A stretch of 64,000 bases of DNA, from positions 3,968,001-4,032,000 of the forward strand of contig NZ_CP043046.1 in the NCBI RefSeq assembly GCF_008119665.1. The letters run 5' to 3'. The first letter of the stretch is position 1. Each line of letters begins with the position of its first letter. Below the pieces are notes generated by a model. The model had not been told where the DNA came from. It saw nothing but the letters and a program-made list of their open reading frames with translations, and did not search any database. The DNA comes from Pigmentiphaga aceris (lineage in GTDB: Bacteria > Pseudomonadota > Gammaproteobacteria > Burkholderiales > Burkholderiaceae_B). Below are positions 34,526-43,833 of this stretch, in pieces. Made by a program: the position numbers and the translations under genes.

Positions 34526-37500
34526 CGGTCGGTTTGCTGACCGTGCTGGCCGCGCAACCGGGGCTGGCCGCACCAGCGAATCCCTTCGCCCAGTCCGAAG
34601 CTGCCGCACCCGCTGCCAACGCTGCTGCGGGCACGCAGACCGCCCCCGCCAATGCAACGGCCGGTCAGGCCCTGCTTGAGCAAGGCCGTTACTGGCAGGC
34701 CCGCAACAACGCCGCGCGTGCTCAGGAAGCATGGGGCCGGCTGCTGCTGATCGACCCGACGAACGCCGAAGGCCTGTACAACATGGGCCTGCTCGAACTC
34801 GATGCCAAGCGCGCTGCGCGGGCACGCGACTACCTGACGCAGTTGCAGAAGCTCGGCTCGGCCGAGGTATATGCCGCCCAGCTCGACCAAGAAATCCGCT
34901 TGCGCGACGGGACAAAACCCAAAGATCTGGAAAAAGCCCGCCTGCTGGCCACGTCTGGTGAGCTGGACAAGGCCGTAGCGCAGTACCGCACGGTGTTCGG
35001 CAACCAGCAACCGCACGGCAAGATTGCGCTCGAATACTACGGTTATCTGGGCTACACCGACGGCGGCTGGGAAGAATCGCGCCAGGGCCTGGAGCGCCTC
35101 CAACGTGAATCGCCGGGCGAGCCGACCATTGGCCTGGTGCTGGCAAAACTGCTGATCCGCAACGAAACCACGCGTGCTGACGGCATTCGTCGCCTGTCGC
35201 TGCTGGCCAATCGCCCGGACATCGGTGGTGATGCGACTGAGAGCTGGCGTCTGGCACTGACTTGGTACGGCGTGCCGCGCCCGGCTGAAAAGCCCTTGTT
35301 CGAAGCCTATTTGAAGGCCCACCCGGACGACACGGAAATCCGCGACCAGTACCGCAGCACGCGCGACCCGGCGCAAGCATCACGCGCAGCACCGGCACCG
35401 GTCTGGAAGCAAGATGCCAGTCTGGCCAATGGCTTCAAGGCATTGGAAGCCGGCGACATGGTGCAAGCCGAAGCCAATTTCGTCGCCCGCCTGAAAGTCC
35501 AGCCCAACGACGCCGATGCACTGGGTGGCCTGGGCTCGGTGCGACTGCGCCAGGACCGGCCCGACGAAGCTGTAGAACTGCTGACCCGCGCCAGTCGCCA
35601 ACCCGGCAATCGCACGGGCTGGAAAAACATGCTGGCCACCGCGCAATACTGGTCGCTCAATGGCCGTGCCGAACAGGCACGTGCTCGTGGCGATTTTGAC
35701 AATGCACGGCAATTGCTCAATCAAGCCATCAAGCTTGACAGCAAAGACCTGACCGCCGAGACCGCACTGGGCCGCGTGCAGGCCGAAAGCGGCCAGCTTG
35801 CAGAAGCTGAACAAACCTATCGCCGCCTGCTGGCGCGCGATCCGGGCAATGCCCTGGCGACCGAAGGCCTGGTCAATGTGCTGGCCCAGAACAATCGCGC
35901 TGACGAAGCACTGCGCCTGATCGACAGCCTGCCGGCGGACCGCCAGGGGCAGATCGCCTCGGTTGGCCAACTGCGTGCCGCGCAGGCCCGTGGTGCTGCC
36001 AAGACAGCCAGCGCGCGTGGCGACGATGCCACTGCGCAGCGCCTGCTGGAAGATGCCCTGCGCTTCAATCCCGACGATCCGTGGCTGCGACTGGATCTGG
36101 CGCGGGTGTACTTGAAGTCTGGCAATTCCCTGCAGGCACGCGGCGTGGTCGATGGCCTGCTGCTGACCCACCCCGACATGCCGGGTGCCTTGATGGCCAG
36201 CGCCCTGATGTCGTCTGAGCTGCAGGACTGGCCTGCCGCGCTGTCGGCGCTTGAACGCATTTCGCCGCAGAACCGCACCCGCGAAGTGCAGGAACTGCAA
36301 AAGCGCGCCTGGCTGCAGAACGAAGCCGCCCAGGCCGTGCAGATGGCACGCCTTGGCAACAAGCCGGAAGCGCTTGCCATTCTGGCGCGCCTGGAACCAG
36401 AAATCGGCCAGAACCCGGATTTGCTGGGCACGGTGTCATCCACCTATGCAGATATCGGTGAATCGACCCGCGCACTGAGCGTCTTGCGCCAGGCCGCCGC
36501 ACGCTCGACCAGCGCGGACAACAGCCTGCTGTTGCAATACGCAGGCGTGTTGCTGAAGACCGAACAAGATGCCGAAGCCGCTGGTGTGTTGCGCCAATTG
36601 CAGTCCGCCAACCTGACGGAAACCGAACGCCGCAACTTCGAAGGTCTGCGCAAGATCTACACCGTGCGACAAGCCGAAGCCCTGCGCGGGCGCGGCAAGC
36701 TGGCCGATGCCTACGACATGCTGGCACCGATGCTGGACCAGTATCCCGACGACCCCTTGGTGGTCGGCGCGCTGGCCCGCATGTACGGCGCGGCCAACGA
36801 CGGAGCCAAGGCAACCGGCTTGTACAAGCAGTTGCTGCGCAACGACCCGGAAAACACCGATCTGCTGGTAGCTGCCGCCCAGACCGCTACTCAGGCAAAA
36901 GACTACGACTACGCCAACAGCGCCTTGGACACGGCATTGAGCCTGAAGCCGCAAGACCCCGAGGTACTGGGTGCGGCAGCGCGGGTATATCGCAGCCAGG
37001 GCAAGTCAGGCAAGGCGGCCGAATATCTGAAGCTTGCGATCGCTGCCCAGACCAAGGCACGCCCGGTGGCCAGCAGCAACGGCTTCACCAACGCGCCCAG
37101 CGCTGCGCCCCAGGCGGCGGCAGACCAGAATCCCTTCGCCCGTCTGCCGGGACAGACCCGCAGCAATCCGCCTGCGGCGCAGCAGTACGCAGCACCGGCA
37201 GCGCAATCGTTGCCAGTGATCGTTCCTGTACCGTCGGGATCGTATGGACAAGCCGCCCCCGCGGCCTATTCCAGCAGCCCGGTGTTCGGCAATGCGCCGT
37301 CGTCGCCGTCGAGCTATGGCGCATCAAGCGCTGCTACCCCCGCACCCAGAACGCAACCGCCCGGGACATCGAACTACGGGTCGTCGAACACCGGGACAGC
37401 AAACCGCGCTGCTCCCTCCCAGGTGATGCCGCTGGCTCCCGCGATTCCTGCTGCGGCCCCTGTCTCCCCACGGTCGGCCCGCCCCGAGCCGATCGCCGCC

Positions 37501-38841
37501 GCGCCGCGTCCGGTGCAGTTGGCTGCCGCAGGCGACATTTCTTATCCGATCTACCCCAGCGCGCCCGTGCCAGCGCCCATGCCGGGTGCTTTCAGCGCCA
37601 ACGCGCAAGGCCGTCTGACCGACGACAGCGCCGATGCCGTCAGTGGCGCACGCTCGATGGAAGCCGAACTGGCTGAAATCCAGCAGGCACGCAGCGCCAC
37701 GGTCACCGTCGGCACCACCATTCGTCAGCACAACGGCGACGCCGGCATGGGTCGCATCCTGGACGTGGAAACGCCGGTAACGGTGCAGTTCCCGCTGGGT
37801 GAAAACCGCGCATCGATTCAAGTGACACCCGTCACGCTGAACGCAGGCACCGTCGATGGCAGCGTTGCCAGCGGCAGCCGCTTCGGTGCCGGCCCGGCCG
37901 CGGCCGTCCTGCCTGGCCAAGTCAGCGCCGGCAGACAGCGCGAGAGTGGCGTGGGCGTTGCCGTCGGCTACGAAATGCCCGGCGTGAAGCTCGATGTCGG
38001 CACCACGCCCATCGGTTTCCGTTACCAGAACATCGTGGGCGGTGCCGCCTTCAGCGGCGCGGTCGAAGCCGATCCGAGCGGCGGACCGCGCTTCACCTAC
38101 GGCGCAGAAGTGTCCCGTCGTGCGGTCACCGACAGCGTGCTGTCGTTTGCCGGCGCACGCGACAGCCGCACCGGTGACACCTGGGGTGGCGTGACCAGCA
38201 CCGGCGGTACTGCGAACGTCGGTCTGCACTGGGCCAACAACGGTTTCTACGCCCGTGGCGGCTGGCATAGCCAGGACGGCCACAACGTCGATTCCAACAG
38301 CAGCCTGGAAGGCACGGCAGGTGCCTACATGCACCTGATCCGCCAGCCAAACCGCGTGCTGACCACCGGCCTGAACCTGACGAGCTTCTCTTACGACAAG
38401 AACCAGAGCAACTACACCTACGGCAGCGGCGGCTACTTCAGCCCGCAACGTTTCGTGGCGCTCAGCGTTCCGATGTCGTGGGCGGAACGCCAAGGCCGTT
38501 TCAGTTACTTAGTGAAGGGATCGATCGGCGTACAGAACATCCGGCAAGACGCCGTGCCGTACTACTCAGACCCGGTTCGTCAGGCCAACGCCGAAGCGGC
38601 CAATGGCGGAACCGCCATGTTCCCGGGTCAGAGCAAGACCGGCGTCGGTTACGGCCTGGCCGCCGGTGCCGAATACCAGATCGGTCGCAAATGGTATCTG
38701 GGCGGCAACATCGGCGTAGACAACGCCCGTGACTATCGCCAGTTCAGTGGCGGCGTGTACCTGCGCTATGCCATGGAAGAACAGAACGGTCAGATGGCAC
38801 TGCCGATGCTGCCGCTCGCGTCGCCCTACACCGTGGAATAA
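34501..38841 (+). CDS. bcsC: Cellulose export protein BcsC (TPR scaffold plus outer-membrane barrel)
   Basis: A 1446-residue outer-membrane exporter. A signal peptide (MSPRHHSLAVGLLTVLAAQPGLAA) is followed by about 850 residues of TPR helices (for example AGDMVQAEANFVARLKVQPNDADALGGLG and LLARDPGNALATEGLVNVLAQ). A Pro/Ser/Ala/Gln-rich linker of about 150 residues (roughly 865-1015) follows. The C-terminal BCSC_C beta-barrel includes FTYGAEVSRRAVTDSVLSFAGA, TGDTWGGVTSTGG and ends SPYTVE. It is longer than E. coli BcsC (1157), mainly through extra TPRs and the linker. The barrel lets cellulose exit and the TPRs contact the periplasmic complex, here possibly also the acetylation proteins. Confidence 0.95.
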   Translation: MSPRHHSLAVGLLTVLAAQPGLAAPANPFAQSEAAAPAANAAAGTQTAPANATAGQALLEQGRYWQARNNAARAQEAWGRLLLIDPTNAEGLYNMGLLELDAKRAARARDYLTQLQKLGSAEVYAAQLDQEIRLRDGTKPKDLEKARLLATSGELDKAVAQYRTVFGNQQPHGKIALEYYGYLGYTDGGWEESRQGLERLQRESPGEPTIGLVLAKLLIRNETTRADGIRRLSLLANRPDIGGDATESWRLALTWYGVPRPAEKPLFEAYLKAHPDDTEIRDQYRSTRDPAQASRAAPAPVWKQDASLANGFKALEAGDMVQAEANFVARLKVQPNDADALGGLGSVRLRQDRPDEAVELLTRASRQPGNRTGWKNMLATAQYWSLNGRAEQARARGDFDNARQLLNQAIKLDSKDLTAETALGRVQAESGQLAEAEQTYRRLLARDPGNALATEGLVNVLAQNNRADEALRLIDSLPADRQGQIASVGQLRAAQARGAAKTASARGDDATAQRLLEDALRFNPDDPWLRLDLARVYLKSGNSLQARGVVDGLLLTHPDMPGALMASALMSSELQDWPAALSALERISPQNRTREVQELQKRAWLQNEAAQAVQMARLGNKPEALAILARLEPEIGQNPDLLGTVSSTYADIGESTRALSVLRQAAARSTSADNSLLLQYAGVLLKTEQDAEAAGVLRQLQSANLTETERRNFEGLRKIYTVRQAEALRGRGKLADAYDMLAPMLDQYPDDPLVVGALARMYGAANDGAKATGLYKQLLRNDPENTDLLVAAAQTATQAKDYDYANSALDTALSLKPQDPEVLGAAARVYRSQGKSGKAAEYLKLAIAAQTKARPVASSNGFTNAPSAAPQAAADQNPFARLPGQTRSNPPAAQQYAAPAAQSLPVIVPVPSGSYGQAAPAAYSSSPVFGNAPSSPSSYGASSAATPAPRTQPPGTSNYGSSNTGTANRAAPSQVMPLAPAIPAAAPVSPRSARPEPIAAAPRPVQLAAAGDISYPIYPSAPVPAPMPGAFSANAQGRLTDDSADAVSGARSMEAELAEIQQARSATVTVGTTIRQHNGDAGMGRILDVETPVTVQFPLGENRASIQVTPVTLNAGTVDGSVASGSRFGAGPAAAVLPGQVSAGRQRESGVGVAVGYEMPGVKLDVGTTPIGFRYQNIVGGAAFSGAVEADPSGGPRFTYGAEVSRRAVTDSVLSFAGARDSRTGDTWGGVTSTGGTANVGLHWANNGFYARGGWHSQDGHNVDSNSSLEGTAGAYMHLIRQPNRVLTTGLNLTSFSYDKNQSNYTYGSGGYFSPQRFVALSVPMSWAERQGRFSYLVKGSIGVQNIRQDAVPYYSDPVRQANAEAANGGTAMFPGQSKTGVGYGLAAGAEYQIGRKWYLGGNIGVDNARDYRQFSGGVYLRYAMEEQNGQMALPMLPLASPYTVE

Positions 38842-38904
38842 ACGCGGCGCAGTAAACGCAGTAGAACAAGCAGGGCCGACAACGCACGGTCGACTAAGCA
38901 AGAT

Positions 38905-38942
38905 CAACATCGGTGCACGCAAGCAACTGTGTGCCGATGTTG
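38905..38942 (+). other. Strong intercistronic stem-loop between bcsC and the acetylation genes
   Basis: Arms 38905-38918 (CAACATCGGTGCAC) and 38929-38942 (GTGTGCCGATGTTG) pair over 14 bp with two G-U wobbles and a 10-base loop. No T-run follows. It lies in the 137-base gap and could protect the upstream bcs message from 3' exonucleases or attenuate transcription into the wss-like genes. Confidence 0.65.
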
Positions 38943-38978
38943 AAGACCACTCGCATCAACGCATTACCGGAGTTAGAT

Positions 38979-39614
38979 ATGGTGTCCATTCTCGCAGGCC
39001 TGACTATTCTGATCATTGGCGACAGTCACCTGGCGACCCCCAATTATCTGATCGGATCCTTGCACGACAATCTGCTCAAGCAAGGTGCCAAGACTGTCCA
39101 CACTGTTGGTGTCTGCGGCTCGACGCCCAGCGACTGGCTGGTGGCAACGCCCGGTACCTGCGGTGGCGCAGAACGCATCGGCAGCGCCAAGACCGTGGTC
39201 ACTGGTTCGGGTGCCATGACCAAGCCCATTGCACAGCTGCTGGCCAGCGACAAACCGGACCTGGTGCTGATCGTCATGGGTGACACCATGGCCGGCTACA
39301 CCAAGGAAAGCTTCCCTAAGACCTGGGCCTGGCAACAGACCACGGGGCTGGTCAAGGCCATCAGCGCCGGCGGCACCAAGTGCGCCTGGATCGGACCGGC
39401 CTGGGGCAGCGAAGGCGGCAAGTACGGCAAGACCTTTGCACGCGTCGAACTGACCTCGCGCTTCATCGGCGCCAATGTCGCCCCCTGCAAGTACATCGAT
39501 TCGCTGAGCTTCTCCAAGAAGGGTGAATGGGCCACGGTCGACGGCCAGCATTTCACCGCACCGGGTTATTCGCAGTGGGCGAACGCCATCACCAAGGCGC
39601 TCGAAAAGCCGTAA
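38979..39614 (+). CDS. SGNH/GDSL-type protein, WssF-like (copy 1)
   Basis: A 211-residue SGNH-fold protein. Block I is IIGDSHLATPNYLIGSLHD with the nucleophile at S16; block III-like MGDTMAGY; block V TVDGQHFTAPGY gives D188 and H191 for the catalytic dyad. Four cysteines (GVCGS, GTCGG, TKCAW, APCKY) are conserved in the two later copies and suggest disulfides outside the cytosol, yet the GDS motif begins only about 13 residues from the start and no cleavable signal is evident. CGGAG precedes ATG 38979. By position and partners it matches WssF of the Pseudomonas wss cluster, proposed to supply acetyl groups for cellulose acetylation. Confidence 0.75.
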   Translation: MVSILAGLTILIIGDSHLATPNYLIGSLHDNLLKQGAKTVHTVGVCGSTPSDWLVATPGTCGGAERIGSAKTVVTGSGAMTKPIAQLLASDKPDLVLIVMGDTMAGYTKESFPKTWAWQQTTGLVKAISAGGTKCAWIGPAWGSEGGKYGKTFARVELTSRFIGANVAPCKYIDSLSFSKKGEWATVDGQHFTAPGYSQWANAITKALEKP

Positions 39615-39658
39615 CCGGCTGAATTTCCACAGCCTTTCATTCGTTTTCTGGAGTAGTC

Positions 39659-40372
39659 ATGTCGCTGTCCGTATTGGCTGGACTGAGCATCCTTGTGCTC
39701 GGTGAAAGCCACCTCACCATCAGTGGATCGCTGATCGAGTCACTGCATGATGAGTTGAACAAGCAAGGTGCCGCCGTGCATTCGATCGGTGCCTGCGGTG
39801 CCAGCGCACAAGATTGGCTGGTGAAAAAGAACGTCGATTGCGGTGCCGACCGGGTCGGTACCGGCAAGGCCGTGGTGCGTGGTCGCGACTCCACCACCAC
39901 GCCGATCAGCCAGCTGATTGCCACCGACAAGCCCGACCTGGTGGTGCTCGTCATTGGTGACACCATGGCCTCCTACGACAAGGAAGCCTTCCCCAAGACC
40001 TGGGCCTGGCAAAGCGTCACCAGCCTGACCAAGGCGATTGCCGCGACCAACACGCGCTGCGTATGGGTCGGCCCGCCCTGGGGTACCCCGGGCGGTCAAT
40101 ACAAGAAAAACGACGCACGCGTGCAATTGATGTCGCGCTTTTTGGCGACCAATGTTGCGCCTTGCGACTACGTCGATTCGCTCACTTTCTCGAAACCCGG
40201 CCAGTGGACAACGACCGACGGTCAACACTTCACGGTTGCCGGCTACAAGTCCTGGGGCGCAGCCATCGCCAAGGCAATTGCCGCGTCGGACGCGGCAAAA
40301 GCCGTCGCCAAGACTGGCGCAAAACCTGCTGCCACCGCTGCCACTACAGCCGCACCCGGAGCCCGGAAATGA
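39659..40372 (+). CDS. SGNH/GDSL-type protein, WssF-like (copy 2, GESH variant)
   Basis: A 237-residue paralogue of the preceding gene. Shared features include LAGLSILVLG at the N-terminus, FPKTWAWQSVTSLTKAIAATNTRC and NVAPCDYVDSLTFSKPGQW. The nucleophile block reads GESH instead of GDSH (S17 kept), and TTDGQHFTVAGY keeps D187 and H190. The TPSDWL stretch of copies 1 and 3 becomes SAQDWL. It has an extra Ala/Lys/Thr-rich tail of about 25 residues. CTGGAG lies before ATG 39659. Its stop overlaps the AlgF-like gene (ATGA). The extra copy has no counterpart in the second cassette. Confidence 0.75.
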   Translation: MSLSVLAGLSILVLGESHLTISGSLIESLHDELNKQGAAVHSIGACGASAQDWLVKKNVDCGADRVGTGKAVVRGRDSTTTPISQLIATDKPDLVVLVIGDTMASYDKEAFPKTWAWQSVTSLTKAIAATNTRCVWVGPPWGTPGGQYKKNDARVQLMSRFLATNVAPCDYVDSLTFSKPGQWTTTDGQHFTVAGYKSWGAAIAKAIAASDAAKAVAKTGAKPAATAATTAAPGARK

Positions 40373-41058
40373 TCCATACTTTTTCTCGTCTGCATCGTGC
40401 AGCCCTTGCCGCCGCCCTGCTGGCCGCCCCGTTTGCCGCCGTTCACGCAGCCGACATCCCGCTGTATCCCACCGGCCCGTCGGAAGACTCGTCTTTCGTG
40501 CGCTTCGTGAATACCGGCGACACGCCAATCTCGCTGGAAGCCACCGGCAGCAAGGCTACGCTGGCCCTGCCCCCATCCAAGCCCGCATCGGATTTCCAGC
40601 CGGTTGCCGCCAACAAGGCGCTGGTCGGTACCTTCACGCGTGGCACGCAGCGCGCGCCGATCGACGTCACAGTCAAGCCGGGTGAATTCGCCACGGTGTT
40701 CGGCTTCGTGTCGGCCAAGGGCGAGTTCAGCACCAAGGTCGTCCGCGAGCTGCCCGAGGACTTCAACGCCCTGCGCGCCTCGCTGGCCTTCTACAACCTG
40801 GACAGCGCCTGCCCGCAAGCCGGCCTGAAGCCGGCCGGCCGCGATGTTGCCGTGTTCAGTGACGTGCCGGTCAACGAAGCCAAGCGCCGTTTCATCAACC
40901 CGGTGGCGCTGTCGGTACAACTGGTGTGCGCAGGCAAGCCACAAGGTGAACCGCTGGCCCTCGGCTCGCTGGCACCCGGCCAACGCTACAGCGTGTTCGC
41001 AGTTCCCAGCGCCAACGGCACACGTGTGTTCTTCACGAACGACGCGCTGGCGAACTGA
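40369..41058 (+). CDS. AlgF-like periplasmic O-acetylation protein, WssG-like (copy 1)
   Basis: A 229-residue exported protein. Signal peptide: MIHTFSRLHRAALAAALLAAPFAAVHAA, cleaved before DIPLYP. The body resembles the AlgF family (LYPTGPSEDSSFVRFVNTGD, KPGEFATVFGF, ELPEDFNALRASLAFYNLD, NPVALSVQLVCAGK, ALGSLAPGQRYSVFAVP). AlgF partners AlgI/AlgJ in alginate acetylation; WssG is the cellulose counterpart. Translation is coupled to the preceding SGNH gene by ATGA overlap. The 197-base gap after it contains a 13-bp hairpin. Confidence 0.82.
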   Translation: MIHTFSRLHRAALAAALLAAPFAAVHAADIPLYPTGPSEDSSFVRFVNTGDTPISLEATGSKATLALPPSKPASDFQPVAANKALVGTFTRGTQRAPIDVTVKPGEFATVFGFVSAKGEFSTKVVRELPEDFNALRASLAFYNLDSACPQAGLKPAGRDVAVFSDVPVNEAKRRFINPVALSVQLVCAGKPQGEPLALGSLAPGQRYSVFAVPSANGTRVFFTNDALAN

Positions 41059-41095
41059 CGCCAAATTGATTCCGAATTAACCCGTTACTTGAAAA

Positions 41096-41128
41096 CATCG
41101 ATTCAGGCTTTCACGGCCTGAATCGATG
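41096..41128 (+). other. Perfect 13-bp stem-loop between wssG-like and wssH-like genes
   Basis: CATCGATTCAGGC (41096-41108) pairs perfectly with 41116-41128 around a 7-base loop. There is no T-run. It could be a weak terminator for the upstream message or an RNA-stability element; the following 130 bases show no obvious promoter. Confidence 0.7.
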
Positions 41129-41255
41129 ACCTGCTCAGCCCTCCTGCTGCGCAGACATTTGCACCTGAACACCACACCTGGCGGCCGCTGCTGACACAAC
41201 GGCGGTACGACAGGTGTAGCCCTTCGATCCCCAACTTCGTCACTGGCCCCGTCCT

Positions 41256-42662
41256 ATGGTCTTCGCATCGCTGGAGTTCCTGACGCTATTCCTGCCTGCT
41301 TTTTTGCTGGTCTATGCGCTTTCTCCTGCCCGGTGGCGTAACGCCGTGCTGCTGTTCTGCAGCTGGGCGTTCTATGGGTGGTGGAGCCCGCTGCTGCTGA
41401 GCCTGTTTGTCGGGCTGACGTTGGTGGGCTGGGTCGGTGGCCTGGTGATCGACCGGTTCCAGACCAACCGGGCGCGCCTGCAGGCGCTGACCGTGTTCAT
41501 CGTCATCAACGTGTCGATTCTGTGCTGGTACAAGTACGCCAACATCCTGGTCGAAACCACCAACAACATACGTGTCATGGCAGGTGCGCTACCCATTGAA
41601 TGGGAACGCGTGATCCTGCCGATCGGCCTGTCGTTCATCGTGCTGCAATCGATCTCCTACCTGATCGACGTGCAGCGACGCACGGTGGCCGCCGACCACA
41701 GCTTCATCAACTTCGGTGCCTACCAGGCCATGTTCGTGCACCTGATCGCCGGGCCGATCATCCGCTACGACTGGGTCTGCCAGGAACTATCGTCGCGCAC
41801 GGTCAACCTGGCGCAATTCTCGCTGGGCGCGCGCCGCTTCATGATCGGCATCAGCATGAAGGTGCTGATCGCCGACACCCTGGCACCGTTGGTTGACGTC
41901 GCCTTTGCCCTGCCCGCCCCCACCTTCGTGGATGCCTGGCTTGGCTGCCTGGGCTACACCTTGCAGCTGTTCTTCGACTTCGCCGGCTACAGCGCCATGG
42001 CCATCGGCCTGGGCCTGATGCTGGGCTTCCACTTCCCCGAGAACTTCCGCCAACCCTACCTGGCGCGCAGCATCCAGGACTTCTGGCGGCGCTGGCACCT
42101 GTCTTTGTCCAGCTGGATTCGCGACTACCTGTACATCCCCCTGGGCGGCAGCCGCATCGGTCCGGTGCGCACGTATGTGAACCTGCTGCTGACCATGTCG
42201 ATTGCCGGCCTGTGGCACGGTGGCGATAACTGGAACTTCCTGCTGTGGGGCATGGCGCACGGCTTGGCACTGGCGTTCGAACGCCTGTGGACCAATCGCG
42301 GCCTGCCCGCCCTGCCGCGCATTCCCGCACACGTGGCCACGCTGTTGTTCGTGATGCTGGCCTGGACCCTGTTCCGCGCGCACGACTTCCATGCGGCCAT
42401 GACCATGTACGCAGGTCAGTTCGGCTTCAACGGTTTCTGGCTTGGCGATGCGATGGCAGTCAGCCTGCGTCCCACGCACGGCCTGGCCATCGCGCTGGGC
42501 ATCGCGTCGGTGCTGTATCCGCTGATCGACACTCGGGTACGTGATTCGTCGTGGAGCAGCCTGCGCACAATCGACGCTGTGTGGCCGATCGCCGGGTTTG
42601 TGATCGCCTTCGGGTTGATGGCAAGCCGTGGTGCCGTGCCCTTCCTCTACTTCCAGTTCTGA
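41256..42662 (+). CDS. MBOAT acyltransferase, WssH/AlgI-like (copy 1)
   Basis: A 468-residue polytopic membrane-bound O-acyltransferase. It starts MVFASLEFLTLFLPAFLLVY like AlgI/WssH. Conserved elements: LPIGLSFIVLQSISYLIDV, AGPIIRYDW, FDFAGYSAMAIGLGLMLGFHFPENFRQPYLA, DFWRRWHLSLSSWIRDYLYIPLGGSR and the catalytic GLWHGGDNWNF with H321. It should pass acetyl groups from a cytosolic donor to periplasmic acceptors. In the cellulose locus the expected final acceptor is the glucan. The stop overlaps the ATG of the AlgJ/X-like gene. Confidence 0.93.
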   Translation: MVFASLEFLTLFLPAFLLVYALSPARWRNAVLLFCSWAFYGWWSPLLLSLFVGLTLVGWVGGLVIDRFQTNRARLQALTVFIVINVSILCWYKYANILVETTNNIRVMAGALPIEWERVILPIGLSFIVLQSISYLIDVQRRTVAADHSFINFGAYQAMFVHLIAGPIIRYDWVCQELSSRTVNLAQFSLGARRFMIGISMKVLIADTLAPLVDVAFALPAPTFVDAWLGCLGYTLQLFFDFAGYSAMAIGLGLMLGFHFPENFRQPYLARSIQDFWRRWHLSLSSWIRDYLYIPLGGSRIGPVRTYVNLLLTMSIAGLWHGGDNWNFLLWGMAHGLALAFERLWTNRGLPALPRIPAHVATLLFVMLAWTLFRAHDFHAAMTMYAGQFGFNGFWLGDAMAVSLRPTHGLAIALGIASVLYPLIDTRVRDSSWSSLRTIDAVWPIAGFVIAFGLMASRGAVPFLYFQF

Positions 42663-43831
42663 TGCCACCTACAGACCAGGCGTCGACACGCGATGGCTCT
42701 GCGCCAGAGCACATCGTCACGCGATGGGCACGCAACCTGGCAGCAGCAGGCCTTGCGCTGTTTTTGCTGCTTGGACTGGTTACGACCGCGCGGGCAATTC
42801 TGCAGCATCGGATAGATGTGCTGCCAGAAACCGTGACCTGGACATCTTTCATGACAGGGCAGACAACCTCGAACATCTCAAAAGCATTGCTGTGGGCACC
42901 TGTTCCTGTCGAGGCAACCCGCCTGCAACGCGCGATGAGTTGGGAAGTGCTTGCCGACCTGGGGCCTCTGGTTCGCAAGGGATGCCCTGGCTGGTTGTTC
43001 ATTGCCGACGAACTGCGTGTGCATCCGCACGGCGCGTTGGACATGACCGTCCGTGCTGACGTACTGGCCCGGGTACGCGATTACCTTGGGACGCGCGGCA
43101 CTACGCTGCTGGTCGTTACGGTTCCCGACAAAAGCCGGGCCCAAGCCGACCAATTGTGTGGCCTGGGACGTCCCAGTGCCCTTGAAGGACGTCTGCAGAC
43201 ATGGAACGACTTGCTGCTTGCACGCGGCATTGCGCATCTTGATCTGCAGACCACGTTACACAAAACCCAGCAGCTCACAAACCAGCCAATGTTCCTGCGC
43301 ACAGACACACACTGGAACGAAGTGGCTGCCAAGGCTGCTGCGCAAACGACAGCCGCTACCGTGCTTGCACAGGGCGTGCAACCGGTGCCGGCACAGGGTT
43401 GGCAAACCCAGCAACGTGTCGCAGAACACGGCGATCTGATCCGGCTGGCAGGCCTGGATCACTGGCAGGCACGACGTCCATTACAGGCAGATGTCGTGCA
43501 ATCCTCGATTTTCCAGGCGGTGGCAACCGGCAATAAGGAATTGAGCGACGAAGATCTGTTTGGCGATGCGCAGGCACCCAATATCGCCCTGATCGGTACA
43601 TCTTTTTCCAACATTTCCAATTTTGGTCGATTTCTCGAACAAAGCCTGCAGGCACGTATCGGACGTTTTGCCAAAGACGGCGGTGATTTCGACGGCGCGG
43701 CACAGGCATATTTCAGCAGTGATGCATATCGGCGGAATCCGCCACGGCTACTGATCTGGGAAATTCCCGAACGGGTATTGCAGCTGCCGGGTGCGCACGA
43801 CCAGATTTCCGTCATTTTCAAAGAACATTAA
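42662..43831 (+). CDS. AlgJ/AlgX-like acetyltransferase, WssI-like (copy 1)
   Basis: A 389-residue protein anchored by an N-terminal helix (LAAAGLALFLLLGLVTTARAI) with a periplasmic SGNH-like domain. The catalytic signature of the AlgJ/AlgX family is present: RTDTHWN (D215, H217) and GTSFSN (S314). KGCPGWLFIADELRVHPHG opens the domain. WssI-type proteins are thought to transfer acetyl from the MBOAT partner to the polysaccharide. It shares WSAF/WTSF, LSWLAIGDLGPRVR-like and KTPPKLVIWEIPER-like segments with copy 2. The coding DNA becomes less GC-rich through the middle of this gene than in copy 2. Confidence 0.85.
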   Translation: MPPTDQASTRDGSAPEHIVTRWARNLAAAGLALFLLLGLVTTARAILQHRIDVLPETVTWTSFMTGQTTSNISKALLWAPVPVEATRLQRAMSWEVLADLGPLVRKGCPGWLFIADELRVHPHGALDMTVRADVLARVRDYLGTRGTTLLVVTVPDKSRAQADQLCGLGRPSALEGRLQTWNDLLLARGIAHLDLQTTLHKTQQLTNQPMFLRTDTHWNEVAAKAAAQTTAATVLAQGVQPVPAQGWQTQQRVAEHGDLIRLAGLDHWQARRPLQADVVQSSIFQAVATGNKELSDEDLFGDAQAPNIALIGTSFSNISNFGRFLEQSLQARIGRFAKDGGDFDGAAQAYFSSDAYRRNPPRLLIWEIPERVLQLPGAHDQISVIFKEH

Positions 43832-43833
43832 TC

